From RYN-230 sp963720645 (lineage in GTDB: Bacteria > Actinomycetota > Actinomycetes > Streptosporangiales > Streptosporangiaceae): a stretch of 64,000 nt of DNA. The DNA lies in the NCBI GenBank assembly GCA_963720645.1, contig CAVRFX010000021.1, positions 248,001 to 312,000 on the forward strand, given 5' to 3'. The notes under the pieces were generated by a model. It had not been told where the DNA came from, made no database searches, and saw only the letters and a list, made by a program, of their open reading frames with translations. How positions within the stretch are numbered: position 1 is the stretch's first letter; every line of letters begins with the position of its first letter. Positions 37,823-46,699 of this stretch are shown one piece after another. A program made the translations under genes and the position numbers.

Positions 37823-39408
37823 CGTGCCGCCAGCGGCGCCGGACCATCCGCGCCGTGGCGGCCAGGCCGGCCGCGAACAGGGCCGCGAGCAGGACCCAGT
37901 CCACGATCCGCCGGGTCAGGTCCGCGCGGGGTCGCGGTGAAGCTGTAGGAGTCAGTGGTCAGGGAGCCCGCGGAGAACAGGGCCAGGCCGAAGCTCAGCC
38001 CGCTGGCCCCGGCCGGCACGGGCGGCGTCGCCCAGCGGGCCTGGGCCCAGCCTGGGCTGGCCGCGAAGTACGGGCTCGACGTCCAGTACACCCAGCGTCC
38101 CGACCAGGTCCGGTAGTAGACCGAGTACTGGGTCTGGGCTGTCGACTGGTACCAGCTCCCCAGGGTGTAGGACCGGCCGGGCCGGACCGGCAGCGAGCAC
38201 TGCCCCAGGTCGAACTGGGGCAGCAGCTTGGCGTCCCCGCTGTGGTAGCCGGTGATGGTCAGCCGCTCTGCCCAGTGTCCCCCGTGGCTGTCCGTGGTGC
38301 GCTGCCAGCGGGCGGTGTTACGCCCGTAGCCACCGTCCATCCAGCAGCGCGGGGTACTGGCGGGGGCGGCGGACGTGGTTTCCAGCGACGCGCCCACCGC
38401 ACCGGAGGGGGCGACCGACTCCAGCGACGGGTTGACGATCCCGTGCGGCGAGGCCGGCGCGACGCGCGGCGTCGCCCGGGCCGGGGCACCGGTCACCTGG
38501 CTCACGGTCCGGACCACGGTGCCCAGCCGCTGCCGCTGGGCCAGCCACCGCGCGAACGTGTCCAGCATCGTGGCCCGCACGGCCAGCCCGCCGCACCGGC
38601 TGCCGCCGCACACATGGTGGAACACCAGCGGCAGCCAGCCGCCGTGCTGCCCGGCCGCGGTGACGGTGCGCTCGAGGTCGCGCAGCGTCCACGAGCTGTC
38701 CACTTCCCCGGCCGTGCGGAGCGCCATCGGGTCGCGCGGCGGGATGCTCTCGGTGCGGGCGCAGCCGGGACACCCGGGGGCGCGCAGTCCCACCACGCCG
38801 CGCCCGCTGGTGTAGCCGCAGCCGCGGACGATGGCCTCGGCCCGCGGGCTGACCGCCCCGCCCGGGTAGGCGAAGGACGCCGCCCGGTATCCCCAGCGGG
38901 CCAGGATGGAGCGGCTGTCGCAGACCTGCCGCCGGGCTTCGGCCGTGGTCAGCGCGGTCAGCCGGAGATGCGACACGGTGTGACCGCCGATCTCGTTTCC
39001 TTCCGCGGCCAGCCGGCGCAGGTCGGGGAGGGTCATGTAGCCCGGTGTCCCGACGGCGCCGGTGATGATGTAGAAGGTCGCGGGCAGCCGGTAGCGGTGC
39101 AGCACCCGGGCCGCGGCCACCTGGTCGGCGTCACCGTCGTCGAACGTCAGCGTCACGATGGTGCGCGGTGCGTGTCCTGCGGAGCCGGGGCCGGGGCTGG
39201 GGCCGAAGGCGGAGCCGGCGGCGGCGGAACCCTGGGCGGGGACCCATACCGGCAGGATCAGGGTCAGCACGGCCAGGCTGACGGCCAGCACGCGGGCCAG
39301 ACCAGGCGCGCACGGGCCACCGCCTGGCCACCAGCGTGGCCTCCGAGCCTGCCGCAACGCGTCCCCCTCGGGAGATGCCCTGTGTCCCCCCGCCGCCGAC
39401 CAGGGCAC
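37819..39408 (-). CDS. Exported polysaccharide deacetylase with C-terminal carbohydrate-binding-like domain
   Basis: A secreted CE4 enzyme. The first 65 residues include a signal/anchor helix (LARVLAVSLAVLTLILPVWV). The deacetylase domain has TLTFDDGDADQ, the metal-binding IGGHTVSHLRL, and SFAYPGG near residue 160. Residues about 300-500 form a beta-rich domain with paired Cys and many Trp/Tyr (CWMDGGYGRNTARWQRTT, GSWYQSTAQTQYSVYY), as in carbohydrate-binding modules. Near 37925 a one-base change reveals LTRRIVDWVLLAALFAAGLA plus basic residues in another frame, a likely C-terminal membrane anchor. In that frame the stop is at 37767. It faces the cluster convergently. Confidence 0.88.
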   Translation of the reverse strand: MPWSAAGGHRASPEGDALRQARRPRWWPGGGPCAPGLARVLAVSLAVLTLILPVWVPAQGSAAAGSAFGPSPGPGSAGHAPRTIVTLTFDDGDADQVAAARVLHRYRLPATFYIITGAVGTPGYMTLPDLRRLAAEGNEIGGHTVSHLRLTALTTAEARRQVCDSRSILARWGYRAASFAYPGGAVSPRAEAIVRGCGYTSGRGVVGLRAPGCPGCARTESIPPRDPMALRTAGEVDSSWTLRDLERTVTAAGQHGGWLPLVFHHVCGGSRCGGLAVRATMLDTFARWLAQRQRLGTVVRTVSQVTGAPARATPRVAPASPHGIVNPSLESVAPSGAVGASLETTSAAPASTPRCWMDGGYGRNTARWQRTTDSHGGHWAERLTITGYHSGDAKLLPQFDLGQCSLPVRPGRSYTLGSWYQSTAQTQYSVYYRTWSGRWVYWTSSPYFAASPGWAQARWATPPVPAGASGLSFGLALFSAGSLTTDSYSFTATPRGPDPADRGLGPARGPVRGRPGRHGADGPAPLAAR

Positions 39409-39464
39409 CAGCCTAGGCAGGCGGGCTGGCGATCCCTTCCCCCATCCGGGTGAGCGCGGCTACC

Positions 39465-40715
39465 TCATCCGCGCGGAACCGCCGGCCCATCCGGGGCCAT
39501 CACCGGGGGAGCCCCGCGCAGCAGGCTGCCCCGCCAGGCGCCCGCGACGGTACGCACGCTGACCAGCACCCAGGCGCCCACCAGGGCCAGGTACAGGCCC
39601 GCCGCGGCCCAGCGGAACACGCCGTCCCCGGTGTGCAGGGCGAGGATCGTGGTGCCGGTCACCAGGGTGCCGACCGGGAACGTGAACGACCACCACGTCA
39701 GCGTGAACGGCAGGCGCGCCCGGGCGGCCCGGATCGTGATCGCGGTGGCCAGGGCGGCCCAGAGTACGGCGAACCCCCACACCGGGACCCCGTACACGAC
39801 CCCGAAGGCCTGGAAGACCGGGCCGTAGGGGTAGGGCAGGACCATCCGGGCGGCCGCGCCGAGCAGGCCCGCGGCGGTGATGGACTGCCCGAGCGGGCCG
39901 AGCACGATCCAGAGGGTGGGCACCATCGCGGCCGGGCCGATCGAGTGCCGCACCAGCCGCTGCCACAGCTGCGTGATCACCACCATGCTCGCGATCAGGC
40001 TGATCCCGAACATGGCGTAGCAGGCCAGGAGCAGCGTCAGCCGCGGCTGGCCGGCGGGCAGGTGCGGGATGAGCAGGGCCCCGGTGGCCGCGCTGACCAT
40101 GGGCGGGACCACGGGCATCAGCCAGCCACCGAAGGCGGCGTCCGGGGCGGCCCGCAGCCGGGTGAACATCAGGTAGGGCACGGCCAGGCTGCTGGCCAGG
40201 CTGGCCAGCGTCCCGAGCGGCCACAGCACGGCGTCGATCACCAGCGCGGCGTGCGCGCCGATCAGCGCCGGGCCCAGCAGCAGCGCCCCCGCCCCCACGG
40301 TCAGCAGCGCCATCGGCGGCGCCCCGTAGAACTGCACCATGACCGGATTTCTGGCGTGGCCCAGCGCGGCCTGGCGGTGCCGGGTCCAGTGCACGATCTC
40401 GGCCGAGGCCAGCACCAGCAGCCACCCGGCGGCGAGCAGCCAGATGGCCGTGGCGAAGCCGCGCAGCCCCGGCCACTGGACCGGCAGGGTGGCCGCTGCC
40501 GTGGCCACGATGCCGGTGCCCATCACCGAGGCGAACCAGTTGGGGCCCAGGCTGGCGAAGGCATCGGCGGGCCGGTCCAGGTCGCGGAGCGGCCCGGGCC
40601 GGCCGGGCTGGACCGGTCCGGCCTGCCGGGCCTGGCCCGGATCAGTGCGGTCCTGGGCGTGACGGTCCGGCTCGAGGCGGGCGGGGGCGGGACGGCTGGC
40701 GGTGCTCGCGGTCAT
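39465..40715 (-). CDS. TDT family transporter (TehA/SLAC1-like)
   Basis: A membrane protein of about 10 helices in the tellurite-resistance/dicarboxylate transporter (SLAC1) family. It has the hallmark FASVMGTGIVATAAATLPV in helix 1. The start is taken at 40715 (MTASTASRPAPARLEPD), near the divergent LysR gene, rather than an ATG 54 bp upstream. A Pro/Arg-rich tail of about 55 residues precedes helix 1. Relatives export anions, sulfite or C4-dicarboxylates. Regulation by the divergent LysR protein is likely. Confidence 0.88.
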   Translation of the reverse strand: MTASTASRPAPARLEPDRHAQDRTDPGQARQAGPVQPGRPGPLRDLDRPADAFASLGPNWFASVMGTGIVATAAATLPVQWPGLRGFATAIWLLAAGWLLVLASAEIVHWTRHRQAALGHARNPVMVQFYGAPPMALLTVGAGALLLGPALIGAHAALVIDAVLWPLGTLASLASSLAVPYLMFTRLRAAPDAAFGGWLMPVVPPMVSAATGALLIPHLPAGQPRLTLLLACYAMFGISLIASMVVITQLWQRLVRHSIGPAAMVPTLWIVLGPLGQSITAAGLLGAAARMVLPYPYGPVFQAFGVVYGVPVWGFAVLWAALATAITIRAARARLPFTLTWWSFTFPVGTLVTGTTILALHTGDGVFRWAAAGLYLALVGAWVLVSVRTVAGAWRGSLLRGAPPVMAPDGPAVPRG

Positions 40716-40770
40716 AACACCAGCGTCCGCCAGGCCGGGCCGTCCCGGTAGCGGCCTCGTCCCTGTCAAC

Positions 40771-40789
40771 CCACAACCGGAGCTTGTGG
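40771..40789. promoter_or_regulatory. Probable LysR operator between divergent genes
   Basis: CCACAA-N7-TTGTGG is a perfect inverted repeat of 6-bp arms in the 116-bp gap between the TDT transporter (minus) and lysR gene (plus). It has the size and interrupted dyad form of LysR-type binding sites. Confidence 0.6.
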
Positions 40790-40831
40790 CTGCCCACAGG
40801 ACGCGGTTGTGTCCCTGGTTATGGTGGTGTC

Positions 40832-41785
40832 GTGCCGTTGAGCCCGCACGTTCCCGACCTGGCCGCCCTGGAGCTGTTCGTGGCCGTGGCCCGGTACGGC
40901 AGCATCGGGGCCGCCGCGCGGCAGGCCGGGATCAGCCAGCAGGCCGCATCCGCCCGGCTCCGGTCGATGGAGGCCCAGGTGGGCACGATCCTGCTGGACC
41001 GGGATCCGCGGGGGTCGCGGCTCACCCCGGCCGGGGCGCTGCTGGTGGACTGGGCCGCGCCGCTGCTAGCCCAGGCGGGCGAGCTCGACAGCGGCATCGC
41101 CAGCCTGCGCCGGGCCCGCGACGCCCAGCTGCGGGTCGCGGCCAGCCTCACGATCGCGGAGCATCTGCTGCCCGCCTGGCTGGTCGCCCTGCGCGACGAG
41201 TACGAGCGGGCCGGCCGCCAGCCCGCCGATGTCACCCTGCTCGCGGCCAACAGCGAGGCGGTGGCCGGCATGGTCGCGGAGCGCGGCGTGGATCTCGGCT
41301 TCGTCGAGGGCCCCGCCACGCCGCGCGGACTGCGGTCCCGGGTGGTGGCTGCCGACCGGCTGGCCGTCGTGGTCCGCCCGGACCACCCGTGGGCCCGCCG
41401 CCGGTCCCCGGTCCGCCCCGCCGAGCTGGCCGCCACGCCGCTGGTCGAGCGGGAGGAGGGGTCCGGCACCCGGGAGTCGCTGCACGCGGCCCTCGCCTCC
41501 TGCCTGGGCCCGGGCACCCAGCTGGCCGCGCCCGCCCTGCGGCTGAGCACCACCACCGCGGTCCGCCAGGCGGTCCAGGCCGGGGCGGGCCCGGCCGTGC
41601 TGAGCCTGCTGGCGGTGCGCGAGAACGTGGCGGCGGGGCTGCTGGCCGTGATCGCGGTTCCGGGCCTGGACCTGGGCCGCAGGCTGCGGGCGGTCTGGAC
41701 CGGCGCGCCGCAGCCGCCGCCCGGCCCGGTCCGGGACCTGATCGCCGTGGCGGCCCGGCTCGCCGCGCCGGCCGGGCCCGGTTGA
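40832..41785 (+). CDS. LysR-family transcriptional regulator
   Basis: A 317-aa regulator. GTG 40832 gives MPLSPHVPDLAALELFVAVA, the correct LysR N-terminus. The helix-turn-helix is at residues 18-45 (GSIGAAARQAGISQQAASARL). The effector domain follows, with VEGPATPRGLRS and VEREEGSGTRESL typical of CysB-like inducer pockets. It is divergent from the TDT transporter and probably controls it through the dyad at 40771-40789. Confidence 0.93.
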   Translation: MPLSPHVPDLAALELFVAVARYGSIGAAARQAGISQQAASARLRSMEAQVGTILLDRDPRGSRLTPAGALLVDWAAPLLAQAGELDSGIASLRRARDAQLRVAASLTIAEHLLPAWLVALRDEYERAGRQPADVTLLAANSEAVAGMVAERGVDLGFVEGPATPRGLRSRVVAADRLAVVVRPDHPWARRRSPVRPAELAATPLVEREEGSGTRESLHAALASCLGPGTQLAAPALRLSTTTAVRQAVQAGAGPAVLSLLAVRENVAAGLLAVIAVPGLDLGRRLRAVWTGAPQPPPGPVRDLIAVAARLAAPAGPG

Positions 41786-41871
41786 GCCGCGACCCGGCTG
41801 GAGGGTCGTCACGACGACGGTGACGTGGTTGACTCCCAGCACAGTGCTTGTACGCCCAGGGGGTGCATCCT

Positions 41872-42771
41872 ATGGCTCGCAAAGACCAGACGGTGGTGTC
41901 CGCACCGGGTGGGAATCACCAGCCCAAGGCGGCCAAGGCCGCGAAGGCCGCGAAGGCCGCCAAGGCGGAGCGGCTGCCGCGCCACCTGTACGAGACCGAG
42001 CTCTACCGGCTCCAGGCCGAGCTGGTGAAGGCCCAGGAGTGGGTCCGCGCCGAGAAAGCCCGGATAGTCGTGATCTTCGAAGGCCGCGACGCCGCGGGCA
42101 AGGGCAGCACGATCAAGCGCGTCACCCAGTACCTCAACCCGCGGATCGCCCGCATCGCGGCCCTGCCCGCGCCGACCGAGCGGGAACAGTCCCAGTGGTA
42201 CTTCCAGCGCTTCGTCGAGCACCTGCCGGCCGGCGGCCAGATCGTCCTGTTCGACCGCAGCTGGTACAACCGCGCCGGGGTCGAGCACGTGATGGGGTTC
42301 TGCTCCAAGGAGGACTACGCCCGTTTCCTGCATCAATGCCCGCTGTTCGAGCGGATGCTGGTCGAGGACGGCATACTGCTGCGCAAGTACTGGTTCTCGG
42401 TCAGCGACGCCGAGCAGCAGGAGCGGTTCCGGTCCCGCCTGGAAGATCCCATGCGGCGGTGGAAGCTGTCTCCCATGGACCTGGAGTCGGTTACCCGGTG
42501 GGAGGACTACAGCCGGGCCAAGGACGAGATGATGCTGCACACCGACATCCCCGAGGCGCCCTGGTACGTCGTGGAAAGCGACGACAAGCGGCGGGCCCGG
42601 ATCAACATGATCGCTCACCTGCTCACCACCATCCCCTACCACGACGTCCAGCGGACCACGCTGGAGCTGCCGTCGCGGCCGCCCGCCAAGGGCTACGTAC
42701 GGGTGCCGCGGGAAATGCAGACCTACGTTCCGGACCACGCGGCGGCCCTGGAGAAGCACAGACGTGAGTGA
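41872..42771 (+). CDS. ppk2: Polyphosphate kinase 2
   Basis: Cytoplasmic PPK2 that uses polyphosphate to phosphorylate nucleotides or the reverse. The 299-aa protein has Walker A EGRDAAGKGSTIKR at residues 70-83, FDRSWYNRAGVEHVMGF near residue 126 (lid and Walker B), and KYWFSVSDAEQ. A Lys-Ala repeat (KAAKAAKAAKAAKAAKA) precedes the fold. ATG 41872 with AGGGGG is chosen over an ATG 24 bp upstream. It overlaps the PsiE-like gene, suggesting a shared phosphate role. Confidence 0.95.
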   Translation: MARKDQTVVSAPGGNHQPKAAKAAKAAKAAKAERLPRHLYETELYRLQAELVKAQEWVRAEKARIVVIFEGRDAAGKGSTIKRVTQYLNPRIARIAALPAPTEREQSQWYFQRFVEHLPAGGQIVLFDRSWYNRAGVEHVMGFCSKEDYARFLHQCPLFERMLVEDGILLRKYWFSVSDAEQQERFRSRLEDPMRRWKLSPMDLESVTRWEDYSRAKDEMMLHTDIPEAPWYVVESDDKRRARINMIAHLLTTIPYHDVQRTTLELPSRPPAKGYVRVPREMQTYVPDHAAALEKHRRE

Positions 42772-43324
42772 CGGCCGTGGTGCAGCCATGAGTGACGGCC
42801 ATGTGCCGGAGCCGGCCCAGCCGGCTCCCCGCCCGGCGGTCGCCGCGTCGATCTGGGCCCTGGAGCACGCGCAGGACTTCGTCTCCGTGGCCGTGGGCGT
42901 CGTGCTCATCGTTCTCGCCGCCACGCTGGCCGTGTCCGGGGTGATCAGCTTCGTCGAGGATGTGCAGAAGCGCACGATCGCCATCGCCGCCATCAATTTG
43001 CTCGACCGGGTCCTGCTGGTGCTGATCCTGGTCGAGATCGTGCACACGGTGGTGCTGTCGCTGCGCGCGCACCGCCTCGCCGCGCAGCCCTTCATCGTGG
43101 TCGGGCTGGTCGCGGTGATCAGGCGGATCCTGTTCCTGCTCAGCAACGAGCACATCATTCCCACCGCCGAACTGGCCCTGCTGATCGGGATGGTGGTGGC
43201 CTTCGTGGCCGCCTACCTGGCGGTCAGCTACTTCGAGAAGCCTGATGCGGAAGGGGAAAGCCCGCCGCCCCGGGGCCGGGGGAAGAACAAGCCCGCTGAT
43301 AGGGTTGAGACATCAGGCGGCTAA
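42764..43324 (+). CDS. PsiE-like phosphate-starvation membrane protein
   Basis: A 186-aa protein with four hydrophobic helices, similar to the phosphate-starvation-inducible PsiE family: DFVSVAVGVVLIVLAATLAV, LLDRVLLVLILVEIVHTVV, FIVVGLVAVIRRILFLL, ELALLIGMVVAFVAAYLAV. The stretch LVEIVHTVVLSLRAH is a PsiE-like signature. GTG 42764 overlaps the PPK2 stop; an internal ATG at 42788 is an alternative. The tail is Pro/Gly/Lys-rich. Confidence 0.85.
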   Translation: MSDGRGAAMSDGHVPEPAQPAPRPAVAASIWALEHAQDFVSVAVGVVLIVLAATLAVSGVISFVEDVQKRTIAIAAINLLDRVLLVLILVEIVHTVVLSLRAHRLAAQPFIVVGLVAVIRRILFLLSNEHIIPTAELALLIGMVVAFVAAYLAVSYFEKPDAEGESPPPRGRGKNKPADRVETSGG

Positions 43325-43452
43325 CGATGCCGTCACTTCCGCGGGCGAGTGGCCCGCGTGGTCGCATCTGTGAGCAGTCCGCTTCCCGGTGAACCCACCC
43401 TGGTTCGCCGCTGTCGTGACGCTGGTCCCGCGGCGCGGCCCCCGAATCATGG

Positions 43453-45040
43453 ATGGAGTTCACCGTGCCCCAGCGCCCCGCTGCCCCGGGATCCGGCTCG
43501 TCCGCCGGTCACCGGCGGCGGAGGCCGGCCCGCCCCGGCCGTTCGGCCGGCCCGCGCAGGCCGTCTCAGCAGGGCAGGCCGCACCGGCCCGCCCCGCCCC
43601 GTACCCCCCCTGTCTCCGAGCTCGAGCGCGCCCTGACCGCGGCGCTCAGCGCGCCGGCCCCGGCCGCGACGACGTTCGCCGAGCTGGGCCTGCCCGCCCC
43701 GCTGGTCGCGGCGCTCGCCGAGCAGGGCATCGCCGCGCCGTTCGCCATCCAGGCCCGGGCCCTGCCCGACGCGCTGGCCGGCCGGGACGTGCTCGGCCGG
43801 GCGCAGACCGGCTCGGGTAAGACCCTCGCCTTCGGCCTGCCCCTGCTGGCCCGGCTGGCCCATGCCGCGGGCCCCCGCCAGCCGCGCGCCCCGCGCGGGC
43901 TGATCCTGGTCCCCACCCGGGAGCTGGCCCGGCAGGTCGCCGAGGTGCTCGCCCCGCTGGGCCGCCGGCTCGGCGTCCGGGTCACCACCGTGTACGGCGG
44001 TGCCCCCATGGGCCGCCAGATCGAGCAGCTCGCCCGCGGCGTGGACGTCGTGGTCGCCACGCCCGGGCGGCTCATCGACCTGCTCGAGCGCCGCGCAGCC
44101 AGCCTCGCCCAGGTCGAGATCGCCGTGCTGGACGAGGCCGACCACATGGCCGACCTCGGCTTCCTGCCTGCCGTGACCCGGCTGCTCGACGAGACGCCGG
44201 CGGGCGGGCAGCGGATGCTGTTCTCAGCCACCCTGGACCGGGACGTGGACCGGCTGGTCACCAGGTACCTGACCGACCCGGCCCTGCACGCCGTCGCCCC
44301 GGTGACCGAGCCGGGCCAGGCCGCGGATCACCAGGTGTTCGTGCTGCCCGCGGCGGACAAGGTGACGATCGCCGCCGAGATCGCCGGGCGGCCGGACCGC
44401 ACCCTGATCTTCGTCCGGACCAAGCACGGCGCCGGGCGGCTGGCCAAGCAGCTGACCCGGGCCGGGGTCGAGGCGGCCGCGATCCACGGCGACCTCAACC
44501 AGAACCAGCGCCAGCGCGCCCTGGACGGGTTCGCCGCGGGCTACCCGCGGGTGCTGGTCGCTACCGACGTGGCCGCCCGTGGCCTGCACGTCGACGACGT
44601 CGGCCTGGTCGTGCACTTCGACCCGCCGAACGACCACAAGGACTACCTGCACCGCTCAGGCCGCACCGGCCGGGCCGGGCGCGACCGGGACCGTGCTCGC
44701 CCTCGTCGATCCCGGCCAGGTCCGCGAGGTCGCGCGGCTGCACGAGGCGGCCGGGGTCAGCCCGGCGCGCCACCAGGTGCAGCCTGGCGCCCCGGCGGTC
44801 CGCGACATCGCGACGGCCGGGACCCCGGTCCCGCCGCCACCGCCCCGCCCGGAACGCGCAGCCGGCCCCGGCCCTGGTCAGCCTGGCCGGGGACAGCCCG
44901 GTCCCGGTCAGCCTGGCCGGGGCCAGCGCGGGCGCGGCGCGCGCCCCCGCAACGGCCGCAGCGGCCGCCCCAGGACAGGGGCTGACCAGGCGTCCGGCCG
45001 CGGCCGCAGGCCGCGAACCCGCCTGCCCGAGGCCAGCTAG
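43453..45040 (+). CDS. DEAD-box RNA helicase, frameshifted near the C-terminus
   Basis: RNA helicase, about 529 aa if corrected. A basic Pro/Arg/Gln-rich tail (residues 1-55) precedes the core. The Q motif is FAELGLPAPLVAALAEQGI, with AQTGSGKT, PTRELA, DEAD (VLDEADHMADLGF), SAT and the C-terminal HRSGRTGRAG. At about 44680 the frame shifts; ATGTVLALVDPGQVREVARL continues in the next frame to 45040. The end has Gly/Gln/Arg-rich 5-residue repeats (PGQPG, RGQPG) from 15-bp units, and RGRGARPRNGRS, an RGG-like RNA-binding tail. Confidence 0.93.
44869..44932 (+). repeat. Degenerate 15-bp repeats in the helicase tail
   Basis: Four diverged 15-bp units of the type CCYGGTCAGCCTGG/CCGGGGACAGCCCGG code for PGQPG, RGQPG, PGQPG, RGQRG in the corrected frame. 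Confidence 0.7.
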
Positions 45041-45196
45041 CCGCGGGGGCTGGGTTTCTGGCCTCGGACACCCCGACGGCCCGCGGGACATCCTTGCCCA
45101 TCCCGGGCACGCATGCGACGATCCCAGTACGTGGCACGGATCATGCAACCTTGAGTTTGAGCACTGGAGCGCCCCGTTGGCTCAGCCCGGCACTCG

Positions 45197-45961
45197 ATGA
45201 CCGCCGCACCTGCTCAGGATGCCCGCCTGCGTGGCGAGCCGGTGGCGCGCGCCGTGTTCGAGGGGCTGCCTGACCGCTACGACCGGCTCGCCTACCTGCT
45301 CTCCATGGGGCAGGACCGGCGCTGGCGCCGGGCGGTCGTCAGCCGCACCGCAGCCGGCCAGCCGGCCCTGGCGCTGGACGTGGCGACCGGGCCGGCCGGG
45401 ATCGCGCTGGCGGTGGCCGGCCGGACCGGGGCCAGCGTGGTCGGGGTCGACCTGAACGAGCCCATGCTCCGCGCAGGCGTGGCCCGGACCCGGCGTCCCG
45501 GCGGCCGCGGCCGGGTGCGGCTCGCCGTCGGCCGCGCCGATGACCTCCCGTTCCCGGACGCGACCTTCGACGCGGTGACCTTCTCCTACCTGCTGCGCTA
45601 CGTGGACGACCCGGCCGCGACCGTCGCCGAGATGGCCCGCTGCCTGCGCCCCGGCGGCACGCTGGCCAGCCTGGAGTTCTACGTGCCCCCGCAGCCCGCC
45701 TGGCGGCTGGCCTGGTGGTGCTACACCCGGCTGGCCCTGCCCGTGCTCGGCGCGCTGACCGGCGGCACGGCCTGGTACCGGGTCGGCCGCTTTCTCGGGC
45801 CCAGCATCTCCGTGCACTACCGGCGCCATTCCCTCGACGATCACATTGCGGCCTGGCGGGCGGCGGGCCTGACCGACATCGGGGTCAGCGTGATGAGCCT
45901 GGGCGGCGGGCTGGTCATGTGGGGCCGCAAGGCCGGGGCGGCCGGAGGACCCGTTTCGTGA
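45197..45961 (+). CDS. UbiE/MenG-like SAM-dependent methyltransferase
   Basis: A 254-aa class I methyltransferase. Motif I is LALDVATGPAGIALAVA near residue 58, with GVDLNEPMLRAG, DLPFPDATFDAVTFSYLLRYV and RCLRPGGTLASLEF, matching UbiE/MenG. The N-terminal VFEGLPDRYDRLAYLLSMGQ is typical of demethylmenaquinone methyltransferases. It is translationally coupled to a UbiA-like protein and next to a geranylgeranyl-reductase-like enzyme. Whether it acts on menaquinone or another prenylated compound is uncertain. Confidence 0.88.
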   Translation: MTAAPAQDARLRGEPVARAVFEGLPDRYDRLAYLLSMGQDRRWRRAVVSRTAAGQPALALDVATGPAGIALAVAGRTGASVVGVDLNEPMLRAGVARTRRPGGRGRVRLAVGRADDLPFPDATFDAVTFSYLLRYVDDPAATVAEMARCLRPGGTLASLEFYVPPQPAWRLAWWCYTRLALPVLGALTGGTAWYRVGRFLGPSISVHYRRHSLDDHIAAWRAAGLTDIGVSVMSLGGGLVMWGRKAGAAGGPVS

Positions 45962-46683
45962 GCTCACGGACCGAGAAGACCGCGTTCTACGCCATGGGCC
46001 GCGGCACCGGGGGCTTCCGCGACTGGCTCACGCTGCTGCACCCGCCGTACACGCTCTGGCATCTGTCCTACGTGGCGATCGGGGCGGCGCTGGTGCCGCA
46101 CCCGGTGCTCTGGCGGCTCGCCGCCACGATGCTCGCGTTCTTCCTGGCCGTGGGGATCGGGGCGCACGCGCTCGACGAGCTCAACGGCCGGCCGCTGGGC
46201 ACCGGCATCAGCAGCGTGGTCCTCGCCGTCACCGCCGGGGTGTCCATCGCCATCGCGATCGTCATGGGCCTGATCGACGGGGGCCTGCGGCTGCTGCCGT
46301 TCGTGATCGCCGGCGCGATCCTGGTCTGCGGGTACAACCTGGAACTGCTGGGCGGCGTCCTGCACAGCGACTTCTGGTTCGGCGCGGCCTGGGGTGCGTT
46401 CCCGGTCCTGGTCGGCGCCTACGCCCAGCACTGGACGCTGCCGCCGCCCGTGCTGGTCGCGGCGGCGGCCGCGTTCTTCCTGTCCATGGGGCAGCGCTCG
46501 CTGAGTACCCCGGCCCGCGCGCTGCGCCGCCGGATTGCCTCGGTGTCGGTCCGCGTCACCTGGCGGGATGGCAGCCAGCAGGAACTCGGCCGGGCCGACC
46601 TGCTGGCGCCGCTGGAGCGTGCGCTGCGCTACTTCACGTGGGCCACCGGCACCCTGGCCGTGGCCCTGGTCCTGGCCCGGTGA
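45958..46683 (+). CDS. UbiA-like integral membrane protein
   Basis: A 241-aa protein with about seven helices. The start GTG 45958 overlaps the methyltransferase stop. It begins MSSRTEKTAFYAMGRGTGGF and then LLHPPYTLWHLSYVAIGAAL. The loop GAHALDELNGRPLGT resembles the first Asp-rich loop of UbiA prenyltransferases, but the second Asp motif is not clear. It may be a diverged prenyltransferase or a membrane partner of the neighbouring quinone-modifying enzymes. Confidence 0.75.
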   Translation: MSSRTEKTAFYAMGRGTGGFRDWLTLLHPPYTLWHLSYVAIGAALVPHPVLWRLAATMLAFFLAVGIGAHALDELNGRPLGTGISSVVLAVTAGVSIAIAIVMGLIDGGLRLLPFVIAGAILVCGYNLELLGGVLHSDFWFGAAWGAFPVLVGAYAQHWTLPPPVLVAAAAAFFLSMGQRSLSTPARALRRRIASVSVRVTWRDGSQQELGRADLLAPLERALRYFTWATGTLAVALVLAR

Positions 46684-46699
46684 CCATGGTGCCCCTCCC

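Noticed and set aside
45140..45170. HspR-type site (CTTGAGT) before the methyltransferase
   Set aside because: Only one half-site resembling CTTGAGT is present; the inverse ACTCAAG is absent.
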